This document shows, piece by piece, positions 28,123 through 40,428 of a stretch of 64,000 nt of DNA. The notes under the pieces are model-generated. The model saw only the letters and a list, made by a program, of their open reading frames with translations, ran no database searches and was not told the DNA's origin. The translations under genes were made by a program, and so were the position numbers. The stretch spans positions 62,001 to 126,000 of the forward strand of contig NZ_JANIBJ010000003.1 in assembly GCF_024505185.1 (NCBI RefSeq), read 5' to 3'. Within the stretch, counting starts at the first letter, position 1. Each line of letters begins with the position of its first letter. Source of the stretch: Methylomonas subterranea. Lineage in GTDB: Bacteria; Pseudomonadota; Gammaproteobacteria; Methylococcales; Methylomonadaceae.

Positions 28123-28698
28123 TCAATCCAGGTTCCGCAACGCCAGATTCAATTGCAAGACATTGACTCGCTGCTCGCCCAGCACCCCCCATTGCCGGCC
28201 CTCGCCATGGGCTGCGATTAATTCCCGTAGTTTGCTCTCATCGATTTTTCGCAGCTTGGCAATGCGTTGGACTTGGTATTGCGCCGCCGCCGGACTGATA
28301 TGCGGATCCAGGCCGCTGGCGGAAGCGGTGACCAGATCGACCGGGATCGGTAAGTGATTACCGGGATCGGCGTCCTTCAATGCCCGAATCCTGGCGGCAA
28401 CCGCTTCGCTCAAGGCCGGATTGGTCGGCCCCAGGTTGGAACCGCCGGAGGCAGCGGCGTTGTATGGATAGTTTGCGGTGGCCGACGGCCGGCTCCAAAA
28501 GTATCGCGGATCGCTGAAGCTTTGCCCGATCAGGCTTGAGCCGACCGCATCGCCTTGGGAATTTTTGATCAGACTGCCGTTGGCTTGCTCGGCAAATACG
28601 GTTTGGGCGACCAGGGTCACCAAGGCCGGATAAACAACGCCGGTGGCCAGGGTCAATAACAGCAGCATCAGCGCCGCGGGTCGTAAATAATTGAACAT
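28123..28698 (-). CDS. kdpC: Potassium-transporting ATPase subunit KdpC
   Basis: KdpC is the single-helix accessory subunit that stabilises the KdpFABC complex and helps ATP binding. The 191-residue length is normal. It has an N-terminal membrane helix (about residues 8-30), then the conserved SLIGQSFSDPRYFWSRPSA and TASASGLDPHISPAAA blocks. GGAG lies seven bases upstream of the ATG. Gaps of nine bases to kdpB and 32 to kdpD fit one transcript. Confidence 0.96.
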   Translation of the reverse strand: MFNYLRPAALMLLLLTLATGVVYPALVTLVAQTVFAEQANGSLIKNSQGDAVGSSLIGQSFSDPRYFWSRPSATANYPYNAAASGGSNLGPTNPALSEAVAARIRALKDADPGNHLPIPVDLVTASASGLDPHISPAAAQYQVQRIAKLRKIDESKLRELIAAHGEGRQWGVLGEQRVNVLQLNLALRNLD

Positions 28699-28707
28699 GT
28701 TCGCTCC

Positions 28708-30807
<2,100 letters not shown>

Positions 30808-30830
30808 AGTGTTACCTATATTAATGCACT

Positions 30831-30922
30831 GTAGGCCGGAATAAAGCGGTTTGAGCGCTAGCGAAAACCGCTGTTTCCGGCGGATGGAGTTGCCGGAAAC
30901 GCTTACATTTATTCCGGCCTAC
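30831..30922. repeat. Cloverleaf-like palindromic repeat between kdpA and kdpB
   Basis: A 92-bp element with a perfect 15-bp outer stem, GTAGGCCGGAATAAA (30831-30845) and TTTATTCCGGCCTAC (30908-30922). Inside are two further hairpins, AGCGGTTT/AAACCGCT (30845-30852, 30865-30872) and GTTTCCGGC/GCCGGAAAC (30873-30881, 30892-30900). It nearly fills the 125-base gap within the operon. The whole can fold as a three-stem cloverleaf in the mRNA and may tune kdpA versus kdpB levels; that is inference. Confidence 0.8.
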
Positions 30923-30932
30923 GATTCTGAAA

Positions 30933-32744
30933 TTAATGATGCCCCAGCATTTGCAAGTGCTCGACGATAGGGCCCAAAGCCAGTGCCGGCACGAAGGTCA
31001 AGGCGCCGACCATCAGCACGGTGATTATCAGCAGTACCGCGAACAAGGGCGTATGCGTCGGCAACGTGCCGGGGCCGACCGGTACCGTCTTTTTGGCCGC
31101 CAAGGAACCGGCAATCGCCAGCACCGGAATCATCAGCCAATAGCGGGAGAACAACATCGCCAGACCCAGCCAGACGTTATAAAACGGCACGTTGGCCGAC
31201 AAGCCGCCGAAGGCGCTGCCGTTGTTGTTGCCGGCCGATGACCAGGCGTACAGCACTTCGCTGAAACCGTGAGCGCCAGGGTTGAAGATCGAGGCCTTGC
31301 CGGCGTCCAGCATCAGGCTCAACGCGGTACCGCCCAACACCAGCAAGGGCGGGATCAAGATGACGATGGCGGCCATTTTCATCTCGTAGGCTTCGATCTT
31401 TTTGCCCAGGTACTCCGGGGTGCGGCCTATCATCAGGCCGGCGATGAACACGGCGACGATGGCAAACACGATCATGCCGTATAGGCCGGAGCCGACGCCG
31501 CCGAAAATCACCTCGCCTAGTTGCATCAGCCACATCGGCGCCAAACCGCCGAGCGGCGTGTAGGAATCGTGCATCGAGTTGACCGAGCCGTTCGAAGCAG
31601 CCGTCGTCGCTACCGCCCACAATCCGGAATTGACGATGCCGAAGCGGGTTTCCTTGCCTTCCATATTGCCGCCGGCTTGTTGCGCGCTGATGCTTTGATC
31701 GATGCCCAACGCCGTCAGGGCCGGATTGCCGCGTTGTTCGGCCGGCACCGTGACGCACACCAAGGCGACGAACACCAAAGTCATCGCCGCCAAAATCGCC
31801 CAGCCCTGGCGGGTGTCGCCGACCATGAGCCCGAAGCTGTAACACAGCGCCGCCGGGATCAACAGAATCGCCAGCATTTCCAGGAAATTGGACAGCGGTG
31901 TCGGGTTTTCATACGGATGGGCGGAGTTGACGCTAAAGAAACCGCCACCGTTAGTGCCCAATTGCTTGATGGCGATTTGCGAGGCGGCAGGACCCAAGGC
32001 CAGGGTTTGTTTAGTCGGTTTGCCAGTTTGATTCTCCTCACCCCTACCCTCTCCAGCAGGAGAGGGAGCTAAACCCATAGACTTCGCATCAACCGTATTG
32101 TTCGAGGTTTCCAACAAGCTTACAGTCTGATACGGGTTGAAGGTTTGCACCACGCCCTGGCCGACCAGCGCCAGGGCCAACACGAACGACAACGGCAGCA
32201 GGATATACAAGGTGCCGCGGGTCATATCGACCCAAAAGTTGCCGATACCCTGGGCATTGCGGCGAGTGAAGCCGCGAATCAACGCGACCAATACCGCCAT
32301 GCCGCTGGCCGCCGACAAAAAATTTTGCACACCCAACCCCAACATTTGCGTCAGATAGCTCATCGTGCTTTCCCCGCCGTAGCCTTGCCAGTTGGTATTG
32401 CTGGCAAAGCTGACCGCGGTATTGAAGGCCGAATCCGGCGTCACTGCCGGCAAGGCTTGCGGATTCAACGGCAGCACGTCTTGAAAGCGTTGCAACAAAT
32501 AAACGGCCAGCAAGCCGAACAGATTGAAGACCAAGGCCGCCCAGGCATACTGCCGCCAGCGCATGTCTTGCTCGGGATCGACCCCGCTCAGACGGTAACA
32601 CAGCCGCTCGACCCCGGCGAACCAGCGGTTCAATCCCACCGACTCGTCCTGGTAAACCCGCGCCATATAACTGCCCAGCGGTTTGGCCAGTGCAATCAAC
32701 GCGATCAGATAAATAGCGATTTGCAAAAAACCCGGTCCGTTCAT
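30933..32744 (-). CDS. kdpA: Potassium-transporting ATPase subunit KdpA (with in-frame repeat insertion)
   Basis: KdpA is the channel-like potassium-binding subunit of the KdpFABC pump. The 603-residue protein keeps the four selectivity-filter loops: SNTNWQGY (about 115), LGTNGGGFF (about 260), AASNGSVN and NNNGSAFGG. Between [11 protein letters not shown] and [10 protein letters not shown] (about residues 222-243) there is an extra stretch, [19 protein letters not shown], encoded by a palindromic repeat; the frame stays open. The ATG at 32744 has GGAG upstream and shares one base with the kdpF stop (TGATG). The insertion lies in a loop, so function may be kept; not proven. Confidence 0.93.
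   Translation of the reverse strand: MNGPGFLQIAIYLIALIALAKPLGSYMARVYQDESVGLNRWFAGVERLCYRLSGVDPEQDMRWRQYAWAALVFNLFGLLAVYLLQRFQDVLPLNPQALPAVTPDSAFNTAVSFASNTNWQGYGGESTMSYLTQMLGLGVQNFLSAASGMAVLVALIRGFTRRNAQGIGNFWVDMTRGTLYILLPLSFVLALALVGQGVVQTFNPYQTVSLLETSNNTVDAKSMGLAPSPAGEGRGEENQTGKPTKQTLALGPAASQIAIKQLGTNGGGFFSVNSAHPYENPTPLSNFLEMLAILLIPAALCYSFGLMVGDTRQGWAILAAMTLVFVALVCVTVPAEQRGNPALTALGIDQSISAQQAGGNMEGKETRFGIVNSGLWAVATTAASNGSVNSMHDSYTPLGGLAPMWLMQLGEVIFGGVGSGLYGMIVFAIVAVFIAGLMIGRTPEYLGKKIEAYEMKMAAIVILIPPLLVLGGTALSLMLDAGKASIFNPGAHGFSEVLYAWSSAGNNNGSAFGGLSANVPFYNVWLGLAMLFSRYWLMIPVLAIAGSLAAKKTVPVGPGTLPTHTPLFAVLLIITVLMVGALTFVPALALGPIVEHLQMLGHH
32037..32070. repeat. CCCTCTCC/GGAGAGGG palindromic repeat inside kdpA
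   Basis: CCCTCTCC (32047-32054) and GGAGAGGG (32059-32066) form an 8-bp stem around a four-base loop, flanked by CTCACCCCTA. It resembles a dispersed intergenic palindrome common in proteobacterial genomes; a diverged relative lies at 43993-44023 in this window. Here it is inside a coding sequence and read through as [12 protein letters not shown]. Confidence 0.75.
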
Positions 32745-32833
32745 CAAAATTTCTCCGGGTAAAACAACGCCGCCAGCAAATAGACGAACACGGCCAGCGC
32801 CAGCCCGCCGCTCAACCAATAAATCCAGCTCAT
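32744..32833 (-). CDS. kdpF: Potassium-transporting ATPase subunit KdpF
   Basis: A 29-residue single-helix protein, [10 protein letters not shown] followed by [19 protein letters not shown], typical of KdpF, which stabilises the KdpABC complex. The stop shares a base with the kdpA ATG (TGATG) and its own ATG overlaps the end of the upstream broken reading frame (ATGA). It is too short for routine gene callers. A GGGGG run lies just upstream as a ribosome site. Confidence 0.93.
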   Translation of the reverse strand: MSWIYWLSGGLALAVFVYLLAALFYPEKF

Positions 32834-32921
32834 GCTTGCCCCCTCAATACTTCGCAAACGCTTATCAGTAACGCGGTCGCCGCAAAAAAACCGTCGTCAA
32901 CAGTAAATACACGACATCCAT
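32830..32921 (-). pseudogene. Frameshifted small membrane ORF upstream of kdpF
   Basis: From the ATG at 32921 (AGAGGG upstream) the frame reads MDVVYLLLTTVF, then hits a run of seven T (32884-32890) and stops soon after. In the neighbouring frame after the run, [18 protein letters not shown] continues to a stop that overlaps the kdpF start in ATGA. Adding one T would give a single 30-residue one-helix protein. The neat spacing suggests a real small gene with a frameshift in this copy, a sequencing slip at the homopolymer, or slippage-dependent expression. The likely role, if any, is with the Kdp complex (inference). Confidence 0.6.
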
Positions 32922-33101
32922 CGATATGCCCTCTTGGTGAATAAAAAACATGGCTCGCCTGGGCTCTTACTTTACGGATCGGCCGATAAAAATGCCGTAA
33001 AAATACCGGCCCGAAAGATAAAGAAATTATAAAAACACCGGCCGGTTTATGCATTAAACAACCATTGCGGGAGAGGCAAGCCGACAGGTTTTACCAATGG
33101 C

Positions 33102-34976
33102 TTAAATCGGCGCCTGTTTGAGCGCCAGGGACAGGTCGCCTTGTTCGAGCAAGGCTTCGAATTGATCTATCGGCAGCGGCTTGCCCAGCAAGTAACCCTG
33201 GTAATGATGACAGCCGTACTGCTTGAGCAGCACCAGCTGCTCCTGGGTTTCCAGGCCCTCGGCAATCACTTCGAGGCCCAGATTTTGCGCCATGCCTATG
33301 ATGGTCTGAATAATCACCGCCGCGCTGGGATCGCTGGCTATATCGCGCACGAAGCTTTGGTCGATTTTGAGCTGATCGAGCGGCAGGCGTTTCAGATAGG
33401 CCAGCGAGGAGTAGCCGGTGCCGAAATCGTCCATGGAAAAGCGGATACCCAGATTTTTCAGCAACTGGATCTTCCGTATCACCTGTTCCGCGCTGTCCAG
33501 CATGACGCTCTCGGTCAATTCCAATTTCAGCAGGCCCGCTACCCCGCTGTAGCGCGCCATCAACCCGCTAACTTTGTCGGTAAAATCCGGGCGGTGAAAC
33601 TGCACCGCGCTAACATTGACCGCCAGCCGCAGATGACAAAATTTCGGCTGGTCTTGCCAGACTTGCAATTGCCGGCAGGCCATTTCCAGCACCCAATCGC
33701 CAATTGCCACGATGGCGCCGGTTTCCTCGGCCAGGGGTATGAATACCGCCGGAGATACCAAACCGCGCTTGGGATGTAGCCAACGTATCAATACCTCGGC
33801 CCCGGTAACGCAAGCTTGATCGTTGGCCTGCAGCTGAAAATAAAGCCGAAATTCGTTTAACGCCATGGCGCGTTCCAGATCGGCCTCCAAAGCCAAGCGG
33901 GCCATGATAACGGTCTGGATCTCCGGGTCGAAAAAACGAATGGTATTGCGCCCGGCGGCTTTGGCTTGATACACCGAGGTTTCGGCGTTTCTCAACAGAG
34001 TTTCCAGCGTGTCCAGATGGGCGCGGAACAAACTGATGCCGATGCTGCAGGACACCGACAACTCACGCCCGTTCAAGCGATAGGGCAAGGCCAGCGCCTG
34101 CCGCGCCTGCTGGGCTATCTGTTCGGCCTGAATGGCCGCGTCCTTTTGCGTGGCGGGCAACGGCCAGAGCAGCAGCATGAACTCGTCGCCGCCAAAGCGG
34201 GCCACGGTGTCGCCTTCCCGAATGCATCGTTCCAGGCGGCGCGCCGTCTCGATCAGCACCTGATCGCAGGCCTGATAGCCGTATAAGTCGTTCAGTTGCT
34301 TGAAATGGTCCACGTTCAAGGTCATCAGCGCGCCGTATTGGCCGTTACGGCTGCCCATGGCCATGGCCTGATGAATCCGGTCCAACAGCAAGCCCCGGTT
34401 TGGCAGCCCGGTCAGGGCATCGTGCAGGGCCAGAAATTCCGCCCGGGTATCGGCTTGCTGCCGGTCCGCGATCAACTGCGACATGTACTCGTCGTGATGG
34501 CGGCACAGCATGATGGCCTTTTCCAGATGCGCCATGATGGGTTCGAACATCAAGGTCAGCGGCAGCGTGGTTTCCGGCATGCGCGGCGCCATCAAGATGA
34601 TCGCGCCCAGCCGGCCGATCGGCAGGCGTAAAAAAGCTTGATACACGTTATGCAATACCGGCAGGGCCGACAGCAAGGCCGCTTGTCCGTCCAGCCGGAC
34701 CGCCGGTCCCAACAACAACTGTTTCGGCAACTGCAAGACATTGCCGATGTGCTGGATCAGTTTGTAATCGCCAACCGCCGCATCCAGCCTGACGGGTAAA
34801 AACCCGCCGTCGCTGTCGGAAGGCGCCGGCAGATCCAAACAAATGAATCCGGCCGGAAACGAGGTGAAATACAACAAACGTTGCAGGGTACGGCTCAACA
34901 GCGGACTCAAACTGACCTCGCCGCCTATGGTCAAAGCCATTTCGTAGAGTATGGGGATGACGTCGTCGCGACTCAT
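33102..34976 (-). CDS. GGDEF/EAL-domain c-di-GMP metabolism protein
   Basis: A 624-residue soluble protein with a GAF-like N-terminal region (about 1-165), a GGDEF domain with intact GGDEF (262-266) and an RxxD inhibitory-site motif (REGD, 253-256), then an EAL domain. The EAL signature reads EVL (394-396) in AEVLIRWLHP, and the DDFGTGYSS block is intact; YQPQ is replaced by FQLQ. Both synthesis and breakdown of cyclic di-GMP are possible; which dominates is unknown. The ATG at 34976 overlaps the FIST stop by four bases (ATGA), so the two are co-translated. The longer frame to 35309 only overlaps the FIST gene. Confidence 0.92.
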   Translation of the reverse strand: MSRDDVIPILYEMALTIGGEVSLSPLLSRTLQRLLYFTSFPAGFICLDLPAPSDSDGGFLPVRLDAAVGDYKLIQHIGNVLQLPKQLLLGPAVRLDGQAALLSALPVLHNVYQAFLRLPIGRLGAIILMAPRMPETTLPLTLMFEPIMAHLEKAIMLCRHHDEYMSQLIADRQQADTRAEFLALHDALTGLPNRGLLLDRIHQAMAMGSRNGQYGALMTLNVDHFKQLNDLYGYQACDQVLIETARRLERCIREGDTVARFGGDEFMLLLWPLPATQKDAAIQAEQIAQQARQALALPYRLNGRELSVSCSIGISLFRAHLDTLETLLRNAETSVYQAKAAGRNTIRFFDPEIQTVIMARLALEADLERAMALNEFRLYFQLQANDQACVTGAEVLIRWLHPKRGLVSPAVFIPLAEETGAIVAIGDWVLEMACRQLQVWQDQPKFCHLRLAVNVSAVQFHRPDFTDKVSGLMARYSGVAGLLKLELTESVMLDSAEQVIRKIQLLKNLGIRFSMDDFGTGYSSLAYLKRLPLDQLKIDQSFVRDIASDPSAAVIIQTIIGMAQNLGLEVIAEGLETQEQLVLLKQYGCHHYQGYLLGKPLPIDQFEALLEQGDLSLALKQAPI

Positions 34977-36127
34977 TGGCCGCTGCCCCAGTCCGCCGTC
35001 ACCAAGGTGGCATTCTGGAACAAGGGATAACCCCACAAAGTCGATTCGCCGATTTCTCCCAACGCCAGCGCGCCTGCCACCCCGCTGGCCCCGGTCAACT
35101 GGCCGAAAGCGCGCAATTCCTCCGTGGCGGCCTCCGCTCCCATATGCTGCTTGCGTCCGGCGCAATAAAACAGCAACAGCCCGGCCGCCGCCGGCTTGCC
35201 GCGCAACTGGGACAACCCCAGCCGCAGGGTTTCCAGCGTGGCGGACGAATCGACCCGTGGCGCCTCCAACAGGGTCAGCATGGAGTGAGCCGGTACTTCG
35301 CCTATGCAAAACAGCGCATTATCCTCATCCAGCATTACCGGAATCCGCACCAGCGTGCTGTGATTGGCCCTGACGATGCCGAAGGGAAAATGCACGGCAT
35401 AACGGTAGAAATTGTCGCGGTTTATCTCCACCCCGAATTGGCGTAGCACCAATTCGCGATAGACTTCGAATGCCGGCCGCCAATCGATATGAATGATCCG
35501 GTTACCCTCGGTCGAAGTGGCCGGCAAGCTATGTTCCCCGCTTTGATAACCATGCTCCAACACTGCCCCCGGATGGGGTTTCAACAACAGCGCCAGCACC
35601 CCGTTGCCGGCTTGGCGTTGACTGTCGAACAGACAGGGCATGGCCTGGAAAGTCTCGCTGCCGGCATTGACGCCGGCATAATGTACCCGGTTGGCCAGCG
35701 ACAAATAGAGTTCGTCGAGCAAACTGCCAATGTTGGGTAGCATGGCGTCCAACAGTAAAAACAGCGTTGCCGGTATATCGTCATCCAGCCGTGGGCCGAC
35801 GCCGTCGGCGATGATGCGCGCCGCCTCGGCGGCATCCCCGGGCAAGTCATCGTGCAGGGCCACGTAGGGCATGCTGTCGAAGCGCAACAGGCAAAGACCG
35901 GTTCGGCGGAATTCGCTGCCGTAAATCAGCTGCGGAAAAATGGCGCCGCAGAGCGGAATTTTCCGCTGGCGAAAATGTATTTGTAGCCCGGCAACTTGAG
36001 TTTTTTCGGCTTCCGGCACCAAGGCCAGAACCCCCATGGCGGGACACTCCGACCGCCAGTCCGATAGCAGGCCGGCAATTTTCTCCATATCGAACGAGGA
36101 AAAATACACCATGCCGCCGCTGCTCAT
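34973..36127 (-). CDS. FIST-domain sensor protein
   Basis: A 384-residue protein with the FIST_N and FIST_C architecture: an N-terminal part with YAGVNAGSETFQ and a C-terminal block with LLFYCAGRK and FGQLTGASGVAGALALGEIGE, the latter close to the FIST_C glycine-rich end. FIST domains bind small ligands, possibly amino acids, and are usually linked to signalling proteins. There is no signal peptide or helix, so it is cytoplasmic. It overlaps the GGDEF/EAL gene by four bases and presumably supplies its input. Confidence 0.88.
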   Translation of the reverse strand: MSSGGMVYFSSFDMEKIAGLLSDWRSECPAMGVLALVPEAEKTQVAGLQIHFRQRKIPLCGAIFPQLIYGSEFRRTGLCLLRFDSMPYVALHDDLPGDAAEAARIIADGVGPRLDDDIPATLFLLLDAMLPNIGSLLDELYLSLANRVHYAGVNAGSETFQAMPCLFDSQRQAGNGVLALLLKPHPGAVLEHGYQSGEHSLPATSTEGNRIIHIDWRPAFEVYRELVLRQFGVEINRDNFYRYAVHFPFGIVRANHSTLVRIPVMLDEDNALFCIGEVPAHSMLTLLEAPRVDSSATLETLRLGLSQLRGKPAAAGLLLFYCAGRKQHMGAEAATEELRAFGQLTGASGVAGALALGEIGESTLWGYPLFQNATLVTADWGSGQ

Positions 36128-36271
36128 CCTTCACTCCGCAAAATCGTTAATTTGCAAAGCATATCCAGCAAATACCCAAATGTAAAATACAGGTTTTTTG
36201 CGGGGGTATTACCGGAATAAAACTGGTTTGGTACTCGTGCAACATCCGCGAAAACAGCTGATTGTCGCCCG

Positions 36272-39200
36272 TCAGCCCTCGCCGTACCCCCCGCCGCCCG
36301 GTGTTTCGATCACAATACTGTCGCCGGCTGCGACCTGAATTTCCGCGCAGGCCGGCAATAAGGTCTCGCCGCCACCCCGGCGCAGCCAGCGGTTTACCCC
36401 CAGCGCGCCGGCCTTGCCTCCCTTTAGCCCGAAAGGCGCTAGCCGCCGATGGCTGGAGACGATGACGGCGCGCATGGGTTGGCGAAATTCGATACGCCGG
36501 ATGACGCCGTCGCCGCCCCGGTAACGCCCGCCACCCCCGCTGCCGGGCCGAATGGAAAACTCCCGCAACAGCACCGGGAAGCGGGCTTCCAGAATTTCCG
36601 GATCGGTGATGCGCGAGTTGGTCATATGGGTATGCACGGCATCGGCGCCGTTGAAGCCGTCCCCGGCTCCCGCGCCGCCGCAAATGGTTTCGTAATATTG
36701 CAGCCGCGCGTTGCCGAAGCTGAAATTGTTCATGCTGCCTTGGGAAGCGGCCAGCACGCCCAAGGCGCCGTAAAGGGCGTCGACGATGTATTGCGAGGTT
36801 TCCACGTTGCCGGCCGCCACGGCGGCCGGATAGGTCGGATTCAGCAGACATCCAGGCGGAATGACGATTTCCAGCGGCTGCAAACACCCGGCATTCAACG
36901 GAATATCGTCTTGCAGCAGACTGCGGAATACATACAGCACCGCCGCCCTGCAGACCGCCGCCGGCGCGTTGAAGTTACCCGGCAATTGCGCCGAACTGCC
37001 GCTGAAGTCGATACGGGCGGCTTGACGCTGGCGGTCGACTTCTATTGCCACCACGATTTTGGCGCCCTGATCCATTTCGTATTCGAAACGCCCGGCCGTC
37101 AACCCGGTCAACAGGGTCCGCACGCAGGCTTCGGCATGCTCTCGCACATGCCGCATATAAGCCATCACCACCGGCAACGAATATGCCGCCACCATGGCCG
37201 ATAACTCCAGCCGGCCCTTTTGATTGGCGGCGATTTGCGCTTGCAGATCGGCCAGATTCTGCTCCGGATTGCGGGCCGGATTCGGGTTGCTCGCCAGCCA
37301 TTGCCGCACCGCCCTCTCCTGGAATTGACCTTGTTTCAGAATTTGCAGGCCGCCGCTTATGACGCCTTCATCGTCGATATGCCGGCTGTCGGCGGGCATG
37401 GAACCGGGCGAAATACCGCCGATATCGGCATGGTGGCCGCGCGAGGCGACGAAAAACAGCAACGGCCCGCCGTCCTCGGCAAACACCGGGGTCACCACGG
37501 TAATATCGGGTAAGTGGGTGCCGCCGGCGTAGGGCGAATTGGTCAAATAGGCGTCGCCGGGCTGAAAGTCTTCACCTTTTTGCTCTATCAGGGCCTTGAC
37601 GCTTTCGCCCATGGAACCCAAATGCACCGGAATATGCGGCGCATTGGCGATCAGTTGCCCCCCGGCGTCGAACAGCGCGCAGGAAAAATCCAACCGCTCC
37701 TTGATATTGACCGAATGGGCGGTGTTTTGCAGTACGAAACCCATTTGTTCGGCCACCGACATAAAGCGCCGGTTAAAAATTTCCAGCAGCACCGGATCCC
37801 GTTGCGTGCTCACGATTTGCAAGCCGTTTGAGGTCTCAACGCGGGTCAGCAGCAAATCGCCATTGGCGCGCAAATGCGCTCGCCAACCCGGCTCTATGAC
37901 GATGGTGGAGGTTTCCTCGACGACAATGGCCGGACCCGAAATGTCGGCGCGCGCAGCTAAATTGCCGCGCCGATAGACCGGCGTATCATGCCAGGCATTG
38001 CGGCTGAACATGCGGGTCACGCTTTCGGGCGTTGCGGAATTTTGCCCGGTGAATATGCCGGGCGCGGGCGCGGGCCGCGTTTCCCGGCCTATCGCTTCGA
38101 CTTGCAGCGCCGCCAACAGCAACGGCCGCCGTTCGTAACAAAACCCGAATTGACGGCGATGCAGCGCTTCGAAACGGCCGCGAATCGACTCCGCGTCGGT
38201 AAAATCCAGTGTCAGCGCGCTATCGCTACCTTGATAACGCAATACCAAGCGCCACGGGCAGTCGATCTGTGCATCCTTCAAGCCCTGCGCCATCAGGGCC
38301 GCGCGCGCCCGCAACTCCAATTGCGCCAGTTGCCCCGTCAAGCCGCCGGTGTCGATGTCGTCCAAGCACCGTTCGACGGCTTGCTGCTCCAGCACCCGGA
38401 AATCCGCCAATCCCATGCCGTAGGCGGACAACACTCCCGCCAGGGGATGCAACAATACGCTGTCCATGCCCAAGCTTTCCGCCAATAGGCAGGCATGCTG
38501 ACCGCCGGCCGCGCCGTAACAGCACAAGGCATATTCGGCCAGATGGTAGCCTTTTTGCACCGAGATTTTTTTGATCGCCTCGGCCATGTTTTCGATGGCG
38601 ATGCTCAAGAAACCTTCCGCAACCTGCTCGATATCGCGACTGTCGCCGGTGGCTGCCTTGATCCGCATGGCTAGCTCGCGGAACAGTTGCCGTACCCGTT
38701 CCGCGTCGGGCGGCAAATCGGCATTGGCGCCGAAGACGGCCGGAAAATACGGCAATTTACCGAGCAGCAAATTGGCATCGGTCACCGTCAACGGTCCGCC
38801 GCGCCGGTAACAGGCCGGCCCCGGATTGGCGCCGGCCGATTCGGGGCCGACCCGATAGCGAAAGCCGTCGAAGTACAGTATCGAGCCACCACCCGCCGCC
38901 ACGGTATGTATGTCCAGCACGGGCGCGCGAATCCTCGCCCCGGCCAGCTCGGTATCCAGCGTGCGCTCCAGTTCGCCGGCATAATGAGCCACATCGGTGG
39001 AAGTACCGCCCATATCGAAGGCGATGATTTTAGACAGCCCGGCTTGCTTGGCCACTTCCACCGCGCCTATCATGCCGCCGGCCGGACCGGACAGGATACT
39101 GTCCTTGCCCCGGAACTCGTCGGCCCGCACCAGTCCGCCGTTGGATTGCATGAACAGCAGGCGCGCGGACGGGTCCAAGCCGGCCAATCCATGCCCGATT

Positions 39201-39862
39201 TCATCGACGTAGCGGCGCAACAGCGGCGACAGGTAGGCGTCCAGCACGGCGGTATCGCCGCGACCGACGATTTTCGGCAACGGACTGACCCGATGAGAGA
39301 GGGAGATTTGCCGAAAACCGATTTCCCGGGCTATCTCCGCCAGCTCCAACTCATGTTGCGGATAGCGCCAGGCATGCATCATAACGATGGCGACGGCGCG
39401 CATGCCTTGCTCATAAATTGCCAGCAGTTGTTCGCGCGCTTGCGCGCGGTTCAGTGCCCGCAGCACTTCACCCTCGGCGTCGACCCGGGCATCGATTTCC
39501 AGTACTTTTTGATACAGCGGCTCCGGACGACGAATATGCAAGGCAAAAATATCCGGCCGGTTCTGGTAGGCTATCCGCAAGCAATCCTTGAATCCCCGGT
39601 TGATCAGCAGGGCCACCGCTTCGCCCTTGCGTTCCAGCAAGGCATTGGTGCCGACCGTGGTACCCATTTTCACGCTGTCTATCCGCGCGCTTGCGTCGGC
39701 GGCGGATTGCAGGATTTGCCGAATGCCGTACAGCGCCGCATCGCGGTAATGTTCGGGGCTGTCCGACAACAATTTCCGGCTAAGCAGGCCGCCGTCCGGC
39801 CCGCGCGCTACGATATCGGTAAAAGTGCCGCCCCTATCGATCCAAAATTGCCAAGCGGACAT
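36272..39862 (-). CDS. 5-oxoprolinase (ATP-hydrolysing), fused HyuA/HyuB type
   Basis: The 1196-residue protein joins a hydantoinase A half (about 1-690) and a hydantoinase B half (about 700-1190), as in ATP-dependent 5-oxoprolinases that open pyroglutamate to glutamate. The start [16 protein letters not shown] and [13 protein letters not shown] are phosphate-binding motifs of the ASKHA-like fold. The B half shows [17 protein letters not shown] and ends in a glycine-rich [12 protein letters not shown]. It stands alone, with 144 bases after the FIST start and a long gap upstream. A hydantoinase acting on another lactam cannot be excluded. Confidence 0.88.
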   Translation of the reverse strand: MSAWQFWIDRGGTFTDIVARGPDGGLLSRKLLSDSPEHYRDAALYGIRQILQSAADASARIDSVKMGTTVGTNALLERKGEAVALLINRGFKDCLRIAYQNRPDIFALHIRRPEPLYQKVLEIDARVDAEGEVLRALNRAQAREQLLAIYEQGMRAVAIVMMHAWRYPQHELELAEIAREIGFRQISLSHRVSPLPKIVGRGDTAVLDAYLSPLLRRYVDEIGHGLAGLDPSARLLFMQSNGGLVRADEFRGKDSILSGPAGGMIGAVEVAKQAGLSKIIAFDMGGTSTDVAHYAGELERTLDTELAGARIRAPVLDIHTVAAGGGSILYFDGFRYRVGPESAGANPGPACYRRGGPLTVTDANLLLGKLPYFPAVFGANADLPPDAERVRQLFRELAMRIKAATGDSRDIEQVAEGFLSIAIENMAEAIKKISVQKGYHLAEYALCCYGAAGGQHACLLAESLGMDSVLLHPLAGVLSAYGMGLADFRVLEQQAVERCLDDIDTGGLTGQLAQLELRARAALMAQGLKDAQIDCPWRLVLRYQGSDSALTLDFTDAESIRGRFEALHRRQFGFCYERRPLLLAALQVEAIGRETRPAPAPGIFTGQNSATPESVTRMFSRNAWHDTPVYRRGNLAARADISGPAIVVEETSTIVIEPGWRAHLRANGDLLLTRVETSNGLQIVSTQRDPVLLEIFNRRFMSVAEQMGFVLQNTAHSVNIKERLDFSCALFDAGGQLIANAPHIPVHLGSMGESVKALIEQKGEDFQPGDAYLTNSPYAGGTHLPDITVVTPVFAEDGGPLLFFVASRGHHADIGGISPGSMPADSRHIDDEGVISGGLQILKQGQFQERAVRQWLASNPNPARNPEQNLADLQAQIAANQKGRLELSAMVAAYSLPVVMAYMRHVREHAEACVRTLLTGLTAGRFEYEMDQGAKIVVAIEVDRQRQAARIDFSGSSAQLPGNFNAPAAVCRAAVLYVFRSLLQDDIPLNAGCLQPLEIVIPPGCLLNPTYPAAVAAGNVETSQYIVDALYGALGVLAASQGSMNNFSFGNARLQYYETICGGAGAGDGFNGADAVHTHMTNSRITDPEILEARFPVLLREFSIRPGSGGGGRYRGGDGVIRRIEFRQPMRAVIVSSHRRLAPFGLKGGKAGALGVNRWLRRGGGETLLPACAEIQVAAGDSIVIETPGGGGYGEG

Positions 39863-40428
39863 TGAATAAAACGCCTCGTAAGTAAAACCACGTGATCATG
39901 AGATGAGTCGGGCGTTTTCGAGCGCCTTGGGGGCATGTTAACAAACTCGACCGGTTTCGCGTTTAACCGATGTTTTGATTGCCGTCGTCGCCCAACGTCA
40001 TACGACACCGGTTTTGACCCTGGATAAACATTTTCAACACCTTCCGGTTACGCATTTTTCCGTAGAGTAAACACATATGCCCATTGAGAAATCGGCTGAC
40101 AAAAGATCCCACCAAATTTGAATCGAAGCTAATTCTACTTTGTTACATTTAAAAACCGCCGTCATGTCCGACTGGAAGCGGGCATCCAGCGCCATGGATG
40201 GCAGGCTTCGGTCCATCCATGGCGCCTGGATTCCGGCAATCCCTACCGGAATGACGAATTCCTTTAAGAATCTGACAAAGAACTAATAATCCCCTCTCGG
40301 ATGAGCACTACGGCAATTGAGCTAGAATTGGCTCGGCGGCGAGCAAGCTTGGACTTGCCGCTGCTTCCGCGCGGGCGGATTTAACAGGCCCGTTCAATCC
40401 TGGTCGGGAACTATGCAACGGTGTTCAC
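39863..40428. other. 566-base intergenic region with a MITE-like copy
   Basis: This gap lies between divergent genes, 5-oxoprolinase and the C13-type membrane protease. The MITE-like copy 2 fills 40131-40286. The rest holds no recognisable gene, RNA or clear promoter; short overlapping frames show no protein similarity. Confidence 0.5.
40131..40286. mobile_element. MITE-like palindromic element, copy 2
   Basis: About 140 bp is nearly identical to copy 1 (22177-22340), in the same orientation. The central CGCCATGGATGG/CCATCCATGGCG stem is fully kept; the first stem is weakened (GTCCGA for GCCCGC) and the right terminal repeat has lost three bases (ACAAAGAAC for ACAAAGTAGAGC). The drift suggests an older copy. 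It lies upstream of the protease gene, where it could affect transcription. Confidence 0.78.

Noticed and set aside
32921-33101. Possible potassium or c-di-AMP riboswitch upstream of kdp
   Set aside because: No match to the conserved cores of these riboswitches was seen; control by KdpDE is sufficient.
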